Origin: JAFGQJ01 sp964588525
Lineage (GTDB): Bacteria > Spirochaetota > Spirochaetia > SZUA-6 > DRHE01
Direction: 5' to 3'
NCBI GenBank assembly: GCA_964588525.1
Contig: CAZPQC010000053.1
Location: 1-24,695 of the forward strand
DNA: 24,695 nucleotides
The notes beneath the pieces were generated by a model that ran no database searches, was not told where the DNA came from, and worked only from the letters and a program-made list of their open reading frames with translations. Below, one piece after another: positions 13,614-21,346 of the stretch. Both the position numbers and the translations under genes were made by a program. The stretch's first letter is position 1. The number at the start of each line of letters is the position of its first letter.

Positions 13614-14639
13614 CTACATCCAGGGATCGATCATCATCTTGATTTCTCGATCCTTAGCCTCGAAGAAACGCTGAAAGGCCGATTCGATTTTCTCCAGGGG
13701 ATAGACCCCGGTCACGAGATCGGACAGAGCGAGCCGCCCGTGCTCGAGCAGCTCGATGGCCCGCTGCATTTCCCGGGGCGGGCGCCTGGAGGTGAGGATA
13801 CGCGCCTGGCGATGGTAAAACCAGTTCAGAGAAAGAGAAAGCCGCTCGTCTTCCGGGCAGATCCCGAAGCTCAGGAAGGTCCCGCCCCGCCGTAGCAGGG
13901 GAAGTGCCTCCTCCACCGCGGCGGTAGATCCGGTGGCGTCGATCAAGTAGTCGACACCCTTTGGACAGAGCCGCAGCACCTCCTGCCTCAAGTCCATCTC
14001 CCGTGGGGAGAGAACCCGATCGGCTCCCGACCCTTCGGCTTTCTTTCGTCTCATCGGCAGCAACTCCGTCTGGATGAGCGTAACCGGCAGGCTGCTGTTC
14101 AGCAACGCATTCCAGATCAATCCAACGGTACCGGCACCCAGGATTAGCACGGATCGACCCGCCTCCGGTTGGAGCCTCGACAGGCCGGCCAACACCGTGG
14201 AGAGGGTTTCTGCCAATATCGCTTCTTCTGCTACGATGCCGGCCCCGATTTTGTAAATGTTGGCCTCCGGAATACAGGTGTATTGGGCGAACCCTCCCTG
14301 CCGGTGATAGCCGACGAAGGTTTCCCGTTCACAGAAGCGGTACTCCCCGCGCTTGCAGCTGTCACAGATCCCGCAAAAGATGAACGGATCCACCACCACA
14401 GGATCGCCGATCTGAAATCCGCTAACCGTCTCTGCCAGTCCGTCCACCTTGCCATAGATTTCATGGCCCAAAACCACGGGGGGTTCGGCGTTGTGAATAT
14501 CTCCCGAAAAGATATGGGCATCGGTCCCGCATACCCCGCAGCCCAGCACCTTTACACGCACCTCTCCTGGAGAAGGTTTGGGAATCGGAAGATCCTGAAC
14601 CTCTATTCGCCCCGGAGCTTTGAACACAGCAGCCTTCAA
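13614..14639 (-). CDS. Zinc-dependent medium-chain alcohol/polyol dehydrogenase
   Basis: The protein has 341 residues and starts at TTG (14639), overlapping the upstream stop as TTGA; AGGAG lies upstream. Cys37 and His59-Glu60 (GHE) are catalytic zinc ligands. Cys89, Cys92, Cys95 and Cys103 bind the structural zinc. GAGTVG near 168-173 is the dinucleotide-binding loop. The sequence fits the sorbitol/threonine dehydrogenase-like branch that oxidises sugar alcohols or related polyols with NAD(P). It is coupled to a Gfo/Idh/MocA oxidoreductase, a common pairing in catabolism of inositol-like or sugar-acid compounds. The substrate is not determinable from sequence. Confidence 0.9.
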   Translation of the reverse strand: MKAAVFKAPGRIEVQDLPIPKPSPGEVRVKVLGCGVCGTDAHIFSGDIHNAEPPVVLGHEIYGKVDGLAETVSGFQIGDPVVVDPFIFCGICDSCKRGEYRFCERETFVGYHRQGGFAQYTCIPEANIYKIGAGIVAEEAILAETLSTVLAGLSRLQPEAGRSVLILGAGTVGLIWNALLNSSLPVTLIQTELLPMRRKKAEGSGADRVLSPREMDLRQEVLRLCPKGVDYLIDATGSTAAVEEALPLLRRGGTFLSFGICPEDERLSLSLNWFYHRQARILTSRRPPREMQRAIELLEHGRLALSDLVTGVYPLEKIESAFQRFFEAKDREIKMMIDPWM

Positions 14640-15598
14640 CTGTAGATCTCCTCGATGATCTCCGCCACCCTCAAGCCCGTTTCTCCCGAGACGGGAGGTT
14701 CCCTGTTTTCCAGAAACGCCTCGGTGACCGCACGGATGTAGGGCAGGTGCAGATTCGGGTGGGGCGGGTGATCCTCCCGGCGTTCGCCGCCGGCTGTGAA
14801 CACCGTCATCGAGCCGTTGTTGAGCACCGGGATGTGGATCGATCCGGCGCTGCCGTAGATGTCCAGAGTGTCCTGGGGCTCATCGATCGCCCGACTTACC
14901 GCCAGCATTCCGCGGGACTCATTTTGAAACTCCAAAACCGATACCGAGGTATCCTCCACGTCCCAGTTCGTCACCAGGCGGCCCTGGCTCCCCCATGCCC
15001 CGGACACCGCTCCCAGGATGTTGAGCAGCACCTCGATACGGTGACAGCCGAAATCCATCAACGGTCCGCCGCCTCCCTTCTGTTTACGGACCATCCAGTA
15101 GCGGGGGTCGTCCGCTTCGGGTCGGAAGTTCTCAAAGGCCCGAATCTCCGCCAGAACGACCTTTCCTATTTCCCCGGAGTCAAGGATCTGTTTGACCCGA
15201 CTGACCACCGGATAGAAATGCCTGTAGTAGGCGACGCTCAGCCGCACACCTCCTCCCCGGCAGGCGGCGATCATGCGCCGGCACGACTGAGCATCCAGGG
15301 CCATGGGCTTTTCACAGATGACGTGCTTTCCCGCTTCGGCCGCGGCGATCGTCTGTTCGGCATGCAGGTGCGGAGGTGTGGCGATATATACGGCAGCGAT
15401 CTCCCCGTCCTCCAGCAGATCCCGCCAGTCCCTGTACCAGCGCCCCACACCGAACTCCCGGGCGAACTGTTCGGCAAGATCGTGTTGTGCCCTGTTGACC
15501 GCTATCAACCGGCAGTTGTCCAGATCACGTAACGCCGGGGCAACGCGTTTTCCGGCAATATCCCCGCAACCGATCAATCCCCAACCTAAAACAGGCAT
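14636..15598 (-). CDS. Gfo/Idh/MocA-family NAD(P)-dependent oxidoreductase
   Basis: The protein has 320 residues from the ATG at 15598, chosen because AAGGAGAGAG precedes it and the Rossmann strand starts at once (MPVLGWGLIGCGDIAGKR). An upstream ATG at 15622 in the same frame also has a GGAGAG site and would add 8 residues. GCGDIAG is the NAD(P) loop, CEKPMALD the conserved EKP catalytic motif, and FGCHRIEVLL near 195 carries the active-site His. Family members oxidise or reduce sugars, inositols and sugar phosphates in the cytoplasm. It is coupled to the downstream dehydrogenase, and the two probably act on the same compound. Confidence 0.9.
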   Translation of the reverse strand: MPVLGWGLIGCGDIAGKRVAPALRDLDNCRLIAVNRAQHDLAEQFAREFGVGRWYRDWRDLLEDGEIAAVYIATPPHLHAEQTIAAAEAGKHVICEKPMALDAQSCRRMIAACRGGGVRLSVAYYRHFYPVVSRVKQILDSGEIGKVVLAEIRAFENFRPEADDPRYWMVRKQKGGGGPLMDFGCHRIEVLLNILGAVSGAWGSQGRLVTNWDVEDTSVSVLEFQNESRGMLAVSRAIDEPQDTLDIYGSAGSIHIPVLNNGSMTVFTAGGERREDHPPHPNLHLPYIRAVTEAFLENREPPVSGETGLRVAEIIEEIYS

Positions 15599-15623
15599 GG
15601 ACTCTCTCCTTAAACGGTTCATT

Positions 15624-15650
15624 GGCTCTCCGGCGAATCCGGAGTCAGCC
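15624..15650 (-). other. Hairpin in the leader of the oxidoreductase gene
   Basis: CTCCGG (15628-15633) pairs with CCGGAG (15639-15644) around a 5-base loop, extended by GGCT/AGCC with a 2-base bulge. It lies just upstream of the oxidoreductase start. There is no U-run, so it is not a standard terminator. Together with the small ORF below, this accounts for the 357-bp stretch between 15599 and 15955. Confidence 0.4.
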
Positions 15651-15675
15651 TAGTCTCTTGCACGGATGTTGTCAA

Positions 15676-15882
15676 TCAAACTCCAGGATCTCCGTGTTCT
15701 GTAGGAGTTGTGACTCCGATGCTTCCCGTCGCTGTAAAACCGCGCTCTTTCACCGTTAACGCCCGGTCGTCGGAAATCGCCGGCATCATCTCGAGCACCA
15801 CATTCAGCTCTTCCCGGCAAACCATGCCGCAGCGCAGCAGGAGCTGCAGGATTTTCAAGGAGTTTTTGGGATGTGTGTTCAC
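15676..15882 (-). CDS. Small protein, possibly winged-helix-like (68 aa)
   Basis: I do not recognise this protein. The GTG at 15882 follows GGAGG with an 8-base spacer. An in-frame GTG at 15891 is too close to that site. It begins with helix-rich LKILQLLLRCGMVCREELNV, followed by ISDDRALTVKERGF. The pattern 'ILxLLLxxGxVxxEEL...R.L...ERGF' resembles the start of DeoR/GntR-like winged helices, but the expected recognition helix is short and the tail (TEHGDPGV) is polar. It may be a small regulator, a degenerate remnant or chance. It sits behind a good promoter and ahead of the two oxidoreductase genes, so it could be the first gene of that operon. Confidence 0.4.
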   Translation of the reverse strand: MNTHPKNSLKILQLLLRCGMVCREELNVVLEMMPAISDDRALTVKERGFTATGSIGVTTPTEHGDPGV

Positions 15883-15916
15883 CTTCGGCACCTCCAGACA
15901 AAAATTACTTATTATT

Positions 15917-15943
15917 TGTATAGTATTTTACGGCTCTTGTCAA
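15917..15943 (-). promoter_or_regulatory. Promoter for the small ORF / oxidoreductase operon
   Basis: On the minus strand TTGACA (15943-15938) and TATACA (15922-15917) are 15 bases apart in an AT-rich island that contrasts with the GC-rich surroundings. The spacing is the same short one seen at the lacI promoter. Confidence 0.5.
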
Positions 15944-15955
15944 GTCTTTTGCTGG

Positions 15956-17014
15956 TCAGGAGGAAGCGATGGGGTAGCGTCCGTGCTCATGGGCGGTTTC
16001 GACCATGGCACGGAAGTTCTCCGGCCGCACCGCCGAGGTGATCGAGTTCCCCGAAGAGAGTATGTGCCCGCCGCCCGGGGATACGGCCCGGACCAGTGCC
16101 CGGGTGGTCTGACGAACCTGCTCGGCGGTTCCGCGGCAGAGCAGATCCACGTCTACGTTGCCCACCACGCAGACCCGGTCTCCCACGGCTCGCTTGACAG
16201 CCGCCAGATCCATGCCGGCGCCCGGCTCCAGAGGACCGACCCCGTCGATCCCGGTGTTCACGATGTCATCCAGAATCGCCCAGATGTTTCCGTCCGTGTG
16301 CTTCACGCAGTAGGCACCGTGGCTCTTGATGTTCTTCACCACCTTGCTCAAGCCCGGCAGGATAAACTCCCGGAACTGGTCTGGGGACATGATCGTTCCG
16401 GTTTTGTGGGCATAGTCGTCGCCCAGAACGATCAGATCAGCCCCTTCGGCTATGGCCAGGCGGTGCAGCTCCCGGTTGTATTCCTCCACCATCCGCCCGA
16501 GCGCCCTGGCGAACTCCGGCTCCAGAAGATAGCTCTCCAGCAGCCGCTGCATTCCGCAGAGGTACCAGGAAGCGGCGAACACGGCTCGCCCCACGAACAT
16601 GACCGCCCTCCTGCCCTTGAAACGCCGCGCCACCTTCCGCACCGCCCTGAGAACGGGATCCTTTCGCGGATTGGGGATGCGAAAATCGCGCAGGTCCTCC
16701 ATAGCCCGGATCGGATGGCTGGAGGCGTAGGGCAGCAGCTCCGTGGTGATCCTGCGGCGCACACCCCAGACATCGGTGTAGTTTTTTTTGAAGCGAAACA
16801 CGAGGGGATTGAGCCCGAGGAGGTACATGACCTGATTGACGGACACCGCGTCCAGATCGAGCCGCTCGATCAGGTCGAAATAGTCCGAGCAGCTCAAACC
16901 CCGGATCACCTTCCAGTCGATGGACAGCTCCATAACAGGAACCCGATCCGGTGTCGGTCGCCCGGGAGTCGCGGGGTGCCCCAGGGCGGCGAAAATCCTC
17001 TCTCGCGGGGTGAT
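15956..17014 (-). CDS. Uroporphyrinogen-decarboxylase (URO-D/MtaA-like) family protein, apparent AUC start
   Basis: From the first canonical ATG (16933) the protein has 325 residues and begins abruptly at MELSIDWKV. In the same frame, 27 upstream codons read ITPRERIFAALGHP...PDRVPV, which is the conserved N-terminus of this family (usually M-T-x-R-E-R). The first of them is ATC (17014-17012), preceded 5 bases away by GGGGAGG. No ATG, GTG or TTG occurs between the in-frame stop and 16933. I therefore extend the gene to the ATC, giving 352 residues, a normal family length. VNQVMYLLGLNP, HTDGNIW near 250 and VGNVDVDLLCRG near 290 are family segments. Members include haem enzymes and corrinoid methyltransferases; divergent ones like this act on unknown methyl donors. 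It follows the MEMO gene by 15 bp. Confidence 0.82.
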   Translation of the reverse strand: MTPRERIFAALGHPATPGRPTPDRVPVMELSIDWKVIRGLSCSDYFDLIERLDLDAVSVNQVMYLLGLNPLVFRFKKNYTDVWGVRRRITTELLPYASSHPIRAMEDLRDFRIPNPRKDPVLRAVRKVARRFKGRRAVMFVGRAVFAASWYLCGMQRLLESYLLEPEFARALGRMVEEYNRELHRLAIAEGADLIVLGDDYAHKTGTIMSPDQFREFILPGLSKVVKNIKSHGAYCVKHTDGNIWAILDDIVNTGIDGVGPLEPGAGMDLAAVKRAVGDRVCVVGNVDVDLLCRGTAEQVRQTTRALVRAVSPGGGHILSSGNSITSAVRPENFRAMVETAHEHGRYPIASS

Positions 17015-17029
17015 GGTCGCCTCCCCTTC

Positions 17030-18277
17030 CTAGGCACCGCCGCCGTAAAACGCCCCGGCCATGAAGCTGACGACCGACTGGGTGGCTTGATCCACCGCCT
17101 GATCGTAGCGCAACAGCTTGCCCTCCTCCGCCTGAACGACTCTGAGCAGTGCATAGATAGCGGGCACACCGCAGACATTGCGGCGATCCTGCTCCTGCTG
17201 GATGCCCCGAAAGAAGGCTTCCTCATCCAACTTGAGAATCGTGTCGATCATGGACCGATCTTCCTCCTCCACCTGTTTGAGAAGCTCCGGTGACATAGCG
17301 ACGTTTTGCCCGAAGCGCCGCCCGATATGGCTCAAGTCCACCGCGGCGATGCAGCAGACCTCAGAGTCCGCCCGCTCCAAGGTTTCACCCAGCGCCTCGA
17401 CAAACTCCTCGACTTCGGAATGCTCCGAGATGGCTGCTCCCAGATAGAGCTCCGGTGGCAGCGAGCAGAGTATCGGGACGATGCTCAAGCGTTCCTCGTT
17501 TCGATACAGGTATTGCAGAAAAAGAGTCTGAAACTCGATGGAGTGTTCGCTGCGGTGGCAGAACTCATCTTCGTAGAAATCGGTACGGCAGTGTGCTCTC
17601 AGCGTCTCCAGGAACGCCCTGTCCGTAGGCAGCCTGCCAAAGGGAGTCTGGAAGTCCTTGTCTGTCAAAACGAAGGGATGCTTTGTCGGCACGTGGGCGA
17701 TTCCCAGGATTACAAAGGTTCGCGCCCGAGCTTCCCGGGCAAGCTCGGCGTAGCTCCAGGCGAAGCAGCGCCCACCCCGGCGCAGGTCGATATGGGGAGC
17801 GATCAGAGCCCGCAGTCGACCCGAAGGGTGGGCCGTGTCGGGAACACCGGGGCCCTCCGGCTCGGCAAACAGCGCCTCCAATTGCTGCTCCAGCTCCGCG
17901 GCTTTCGCTTCATAGGACACTCCGGCGTGGGTTGCCTCCCGAACCTCCGCGCTGCGGAACTGTTCGACAGCCTGCAGCCTTGCCTGCCGAAAACGCTCGG
18001 ATTCCAGGAACAGGGCCTCGTCCAGCTGAGCGATGATCTCCCGGACCTTTTCGCTGAGCAGCAGCTCACCGAACCGGCTGGTATAGGCCGCTTGAATATC
18101 CAGGACCGAATGTCTGCCGTCGAACAGCGAAATAACGTAGAAGAGGGCGGGGGGAACTAGCAGCAGCTTGTCGGAAAACCCCTGCGGGTCGCGCAGGCAG
18201 ATCATGTTCTCCTGGACGGGCAGCGCCTCTACGGGGCGAATCTTGGGATAGTCCATAACCGGCTCAAGAATCACCAT
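17030..18277 (-). CDS. MEMO-family (AmmeMemoRadiSam B) protein with PqqD-like N-terminal domain
   Basis: The protein has 415 residues. Residues about 10-95 (IRPVEALPVQENMICLRDPQ, then ISLFDGRHSVLDIQAAYTSR) look like a PqqD-type peptide-chaperone wing, as seen in fusions of this family. A helical linker (about 95-140) follows. The MEMO domain has LIAPHIDLRRGG, GIAHVPTKHPF, EHSIEFQTLFLQ and AVDLSHIG, which contain the conserved His residues of the putative metal site. MEMO proteins are related to nonhaem-iron dioxygenases and often occur with AMMECR1 and radical-SAM genes; neither is visible here. Its partner is instead a URO-D protein in the same transcription unit. The start is uncertain: ATG at 18277 or 18256, both with weak ribosome sites. 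Biochemical function unknown. Confidence 0.82.
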   Translation of the reverse strand: MVILEPVMDYPKIRPVEALPVQENMICLRDPQGFSDKLLLVPPALFYVISLFDGRHSVLDIQAAYTSRFGELLLSEKVREIIAQLDEALFLESERFRQARLQAVEQFRSAEVREATHAGVSYEAKAAELEQQLEALFAEPEGPGVPDTAHPSGRLRALIAPHIDLRRGGRCFAWSYAELAREARARTFVILGIAHVPTKHPFVLTDKDFQTPFGRLPTDRAFLETLRAHCRTDFYEDEFCHRSEHSIEFQTLFLQYLYRNEERLSIVPILCSLPPELYLGAAISEHSEVEEFVEALGETLERADSEVCCIAAVDLSHIGRRFGQNVAMSPELLKQVEEEDRSMIDTILKLDEEAFFRGIQQEQDRRNVCGVPAIYALLRVVQAEEGKLLRYDQAVDQATQSVVSFMAGAFYGGGA

Positions 18278-18295
18278 AAACCCCGAACGAGCCTT

Positions 18296-18331
18296 TTGAC
18301 AAGATCCGCCGAAGCGCTTAGGCTACGCCTA
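18296..18331 (+). promoter_or_regulatory. Promoter and overlapping inverted repeat for the P-type ATPase
   Basis: TTGACA (18296-18301) and TAGGCT (18319-18324) are 17 bases apart. The -10 lies within the inverted repeat TAGGC-tac-GCCTA (18319-18331), a possible operator. Transcription from about 18331 supports the ATG at 18368 as the ATPase start. Confidence 0.55.
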
Positions 18332-18367
18332 TATTCAGCAAGCAGAAAGTCTGAATCAACCGCAATC

Positions 18368-21286
18368 ATGGTAACAGGCAACACATCGGGCAAGGCATCG
18401 GGCCGCACGTCAGGCAACGCATCAACCTGGCACACCCTCGACTGCGAGGCGGCGCTGGACCGGCTGGGAGTGACAGGCGACCGCGGGCTCGAGGCTTCCG
18501 AGGCTGCGCAGCGGCTCGAGGAACAGGGTCCGAATGAGCTGCTCGACCGGGGGGCGAAATCCGCCCTTCGCATCTTCGCCGAGCAGTTCGCCTCCCTCAT
18601 GATCCTCCTGCTTATTGCTGCAGCGGCGGTGTCGGGGTTCCTGCTTCGTGAGTGGGAAGACGCCCTGGTAATTCTGGTGATCGTGATCCTCAACGCGCTT
18701 CTCGGATTCTGGCAGGAGTTCCGGGCGGAGAAGGCTCTGGCCGCGCTGAAGAGCCTGTCCGCGCCCTCGGTCCGGGTGCTGCGGGAGTCTCAGGTCCGGG
18801 AGGTCCCGGCCCGGGAACTGGTTCCCGGGGATGTCGTCCTGATCGAGGCGGGCAACCTCGTCCCTGCGGACTGCCGGATCATCGAGGAGGCCAATCTCAA
18901 GGTCCAGGAAGCAGCCCTCACCGGGGAGGCGGAGGCGGTGGATAAGGACACCGCGCCGTTGAAGCAAGTGGAGCTGCCCCTCGGGGATCGACGAAACATG
19001 CTCTACATGGGTACGGTGGTCACCTACGGGCGGGGCAAGGCCGTGGTGACTGCTACGGGGATGACGACCGAGCTGGGAAACATCGCCACCCTGATCCAGG
19101 AGACCGCGCCGGAAAAGACGATCCTCCAGAAAAAACTGGCCTCCTTGAGCGTTGTTTTGGTCCTGTGCGCTCTGGGCCTGATCGCCCTGGTGGCGGTGGA
19201 AGGATGGATCTTTCAGGGTCAGAGCCTCAGGGAGCTGTTCTTAACGGCGGTGAGCATGGCCGTGGCCGCGATCCCCGAGGGACTGCCTGCGGTGGTTACC
19301 ATCGCTCTGGCCTTGGGAGCTCAACGGATGCTCCGCCGCCGGGCCCTGATCCGCAAGCTTCCCGCCGTGGAGACCCTCGGTTCGGTTACTGTGATCTGCT
19401 CGGACAAAACCGGGACCCTGACCCAGAATCGGATGACCGTAACCGTCCTGGACCTGCTGGATCACCAGGTGGAGTTTTCCTCTGAGCACGCGGGACCCGC
19501 GCACGTGGGCACCGCGGTTGCCACCAGGGCTGCGGCGGATCCGGCGGCGACGCTGCTGCTGACCGCGGCCGCATTGTGCAGCGATGCCGTTCTCAAGGTG
19601 CACAGCGAGGGGCATGGGGGAAGCGAGCGATTCGAAACCCTCGGAGATCCCACCGAAGGCGCCCTGGTCTCGGCGGCGGCCCGCAACGGCTTGTTCAAAC
19701 CCGATCTGGAGGATGTGCTTCCCCGAATCGGGGAACTTCCCTTCGATTCGCAGCGCAAGCGCATGACCACGACACATTCACTGTCGGGGATTGGTGCGGA
19801 TGCCGGCCCCGTTGATCGGCCGCACGGAACTTCAAGCCCATCGGTGCCAGCGGCACAGCTGGGCGAAAGTCTTGGGGAGATCTTCTCGCCCTGGATGGGA
19901 AGCGGGCATATCGCCTCGGCAGGTTCCTCCATGGCGGTGTTTACCAAGGGCGCGGTGGACATTCTGCTGGAGGTTTGCTCCGGTGTGTTGCACGAGGGTG
20001 CCCTGAAACCCCTGACCGAGATCTGGGAACGGCGTATCCGGGGAGCCAATGAAAATCTGGCGGCTCGGGGCATCCGGGTTCTGGGCGTTGCCGTGAAAGT
20101 CACCGACAGCCGGCAGGGTCAGGAGCAGTGGGAGAGGGACCTGGCCTTCGTGGGCATGATCGGCATGCTCGATCCCCTGCGTTCCGAAGTCAAGGACGCC
20201 GTGGAAACCTGCCGTCGGGCCGGTATCCGGCCGGTCATGATCACGGGAGACCATCCCCTGATCGCCCGCAACATCGCCGCCCAACTGGGCTTTGACAACA
20301 CCGACCGCGTTCTGGCCGGCGGGGATCTGGCCCGCATGGAGGTCGGCGATCTGGCGGAAGAAGTGGGAGAGGTTTCCGTATATGCCCGGGTTGCCCCGGA
20401 GCACAAGCTGAAGATCGTCAACGCCCTTCAGGAACGGGGCCACGTCGTGGCCATGACCGGAGACGGCGTCAACGACGCCCCGGCCTTGAAATCCGCGGAC
20501 ATCGGAGTGGCCATGGGGATCACCGGCACCGACGTTTCCAAAGAGGCTGCGGCCATGGTGCTCCAGGATGACAACTTCGCCACTATCGTGGCGGCGGTGG
20601 AAGAGGGACGGATCATCTTCGACAACATCCTTCGCTTCGTGCGCTATATCCTGGCCAGCAACTGGGCGGAGATCCTGGTCATGCTGCTGGCGCCGCTGTT
20701 CGGTCTCCCCATCCCCCTGTTTCCCGTTCAGATACTCTGGATGAACCTGGTCACCGACGGGCTTCCCGCCCTGGCCCTGGGGGTGGAACCCGGAGAGAAG
20801 GATGTGATGAGCCGGCCCCCGAGGGAGCCGTCCCGCCCGATCCTCACCCGAACCACGGGCGCGCACATCCTCTGGGTAGGCCTGCTGATGGCCGCTCTGG
20901 CGCTGTGGGTCGGGGGCAGCCAGTACGGATTATTCGGGGCCGTACTGAAGACCTTCTCCGACAGCGGCACCTGGAGAACCATGCTCTTTACCACGTTGGT
21001 TTTTTCCCAGCTGACCCTCGGGCTGGCCGAGCGGTCACGACACAGCAGCCTGTTCCGGATAGGTCTGCTCTCCAACAGGTACATGTTGTTTGCCGTGCTG
21101 CTGACTTTCTTTCTTCAGATTGCCGTGATCTACCTGCCCTTCGTACGGAGCTTCTTCTCTACGTTTCCGCTCTCCCTGCCTCAGATCGGGATCTGTCTGG
21201 GCTTGAGCCTGATCGTACTGCTGGCCGTGGAACTGGAAAAGCTCATTATCCGGCTCATTCGGTCCAGGAGCGTGCCGGGGGCATAG
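18368..21286 (+). CDS. Calcium-transporting P-type ATPase (SERCA/PMR1-like, P2A)
   Basis: The protein has 972 residues from the ATG at 18368; the longer TTG-started frame begins inside the promoter. An N-terminal actuator region contains LTGEAEAVDKD. The fourth membrane helix has PEGLPAVVTIALALG, the Glu of Ca site II. CSDKTGTLTQ has the phosphorylated Asp at residue 346, and TGDGVNDAPALK is the hinge. Helix 5 (ASNWAEIL, Asn and Glu) and helix 6 (WMNLVTDGLPALALG, Asn-Thr-Asp) supply the other calcium ligands, so both Ca sites look complete. It exports Ca2+ (or Mn2+) across the inner membrane using ATP. An unusual Ser/Gly/Pro-rich insertion (about residues 473-521) interrupts the nucleotide-binding domain between KRMTTTHSL and the KGA motif. 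It is divergent from the MEMO gene. Confidence 0.93.
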   Translation: MVTGNTSGKASGRTSGNASTWHTLDCEAALDRLGVTGDRGLEASEAAQRLEEQGPNELLDRGAKSALRIFAEQFASLMILLLIAAAAVSGFLLREWEDALVILVIVILNALLGFWQEFRAEKALAALKSLSAPSVRVLRESQVREVPARELVPGDVVLIEAGNLVPADCRIIEEANLKVQEAALTGEAEAVDKDTAPLKQVELPLGDRRNMLYMGTVVTYGRGKAVVTATGMTTELGNIATLIQETAPEKTILQKKLASLSVVLVLCALGLIALVAVEGWIFQGQSLRELFLTAVSMAVAAIPEGLPAVVTIALALGAQRMLRRRALIRKLPAVETLGSVTVICSDKTGTLTQNRMTVTVLDLLDHQVEFSSEHAGPAHVGTAVATRAAADPAATLLLTAAALCSDAVLKVHSEGHGGSERFETLGDPTEGALVSAAARNGLFKPDLEDVLPRIGELPFDSQRKRMTTTHSLSGIGADAGPVDRPHGTSSPSVPAAQLGESLGEIFSPWMGSGHIASAGSSMAVFTKGAVDILLEVCSGVLHEGALKPLTEIWERRIRGANENLAARGIRVLGVAVKVTDSRQGQEQWERDLAFVGMIGMLDPLRSEVKDAVETCRRAGIRPVMITGDHPLIARNIAAQLGFDNTDRVLAGGDLARMEVGDLAEEVGEVSVYARVAPEHKLKIVNALQERGHVVAMTGDGVNDAPALKSADIGVAMGITGTDVSKEAAAMVLQDDNFATIVAAVEEGRIIFDNILRFVRYILASNWAEILVMLLAPLFGLPIPLFPVQILWMNLVTDGLPALALGVEPGEKDVMSRPPREPSRPILTRTTGAHILWVGLLMAALALWVGGSQYGLFGAVLKTFSDSGTWRTMLFTTLVFSQLTLGLAERSRHSSLFRIGLLSNRYMLFAVLLTFFLQIAVIYLPFVRSFFSTFPLSLPQIGICLGLSLIVLLAVELEKLIIRLIRSRSVPGA

Positions 21287-21346
21287 ATTGTCGCACCGAA
21301 CCACATGCCTTGCTGCCCGGCTGAGATCTGTGTCAAAATACAGACC

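Noticed and set aside
15710..17293. A 527-codon open frame on the plus strand
   Set aside because: It runs antisense through the URO-D and MEMO genes, has no family features, and is Pro/His/Gly-rich as expected for a shadow frame in GC-rich DNA.
18296..18367. N-terminal extension of the Ca2+ ATPase from TTG at 18296
   Set aside because: That TTG is the first half of a TTGACA -35 hexamer with a matching -10; a transcript from this promoter would start after it.
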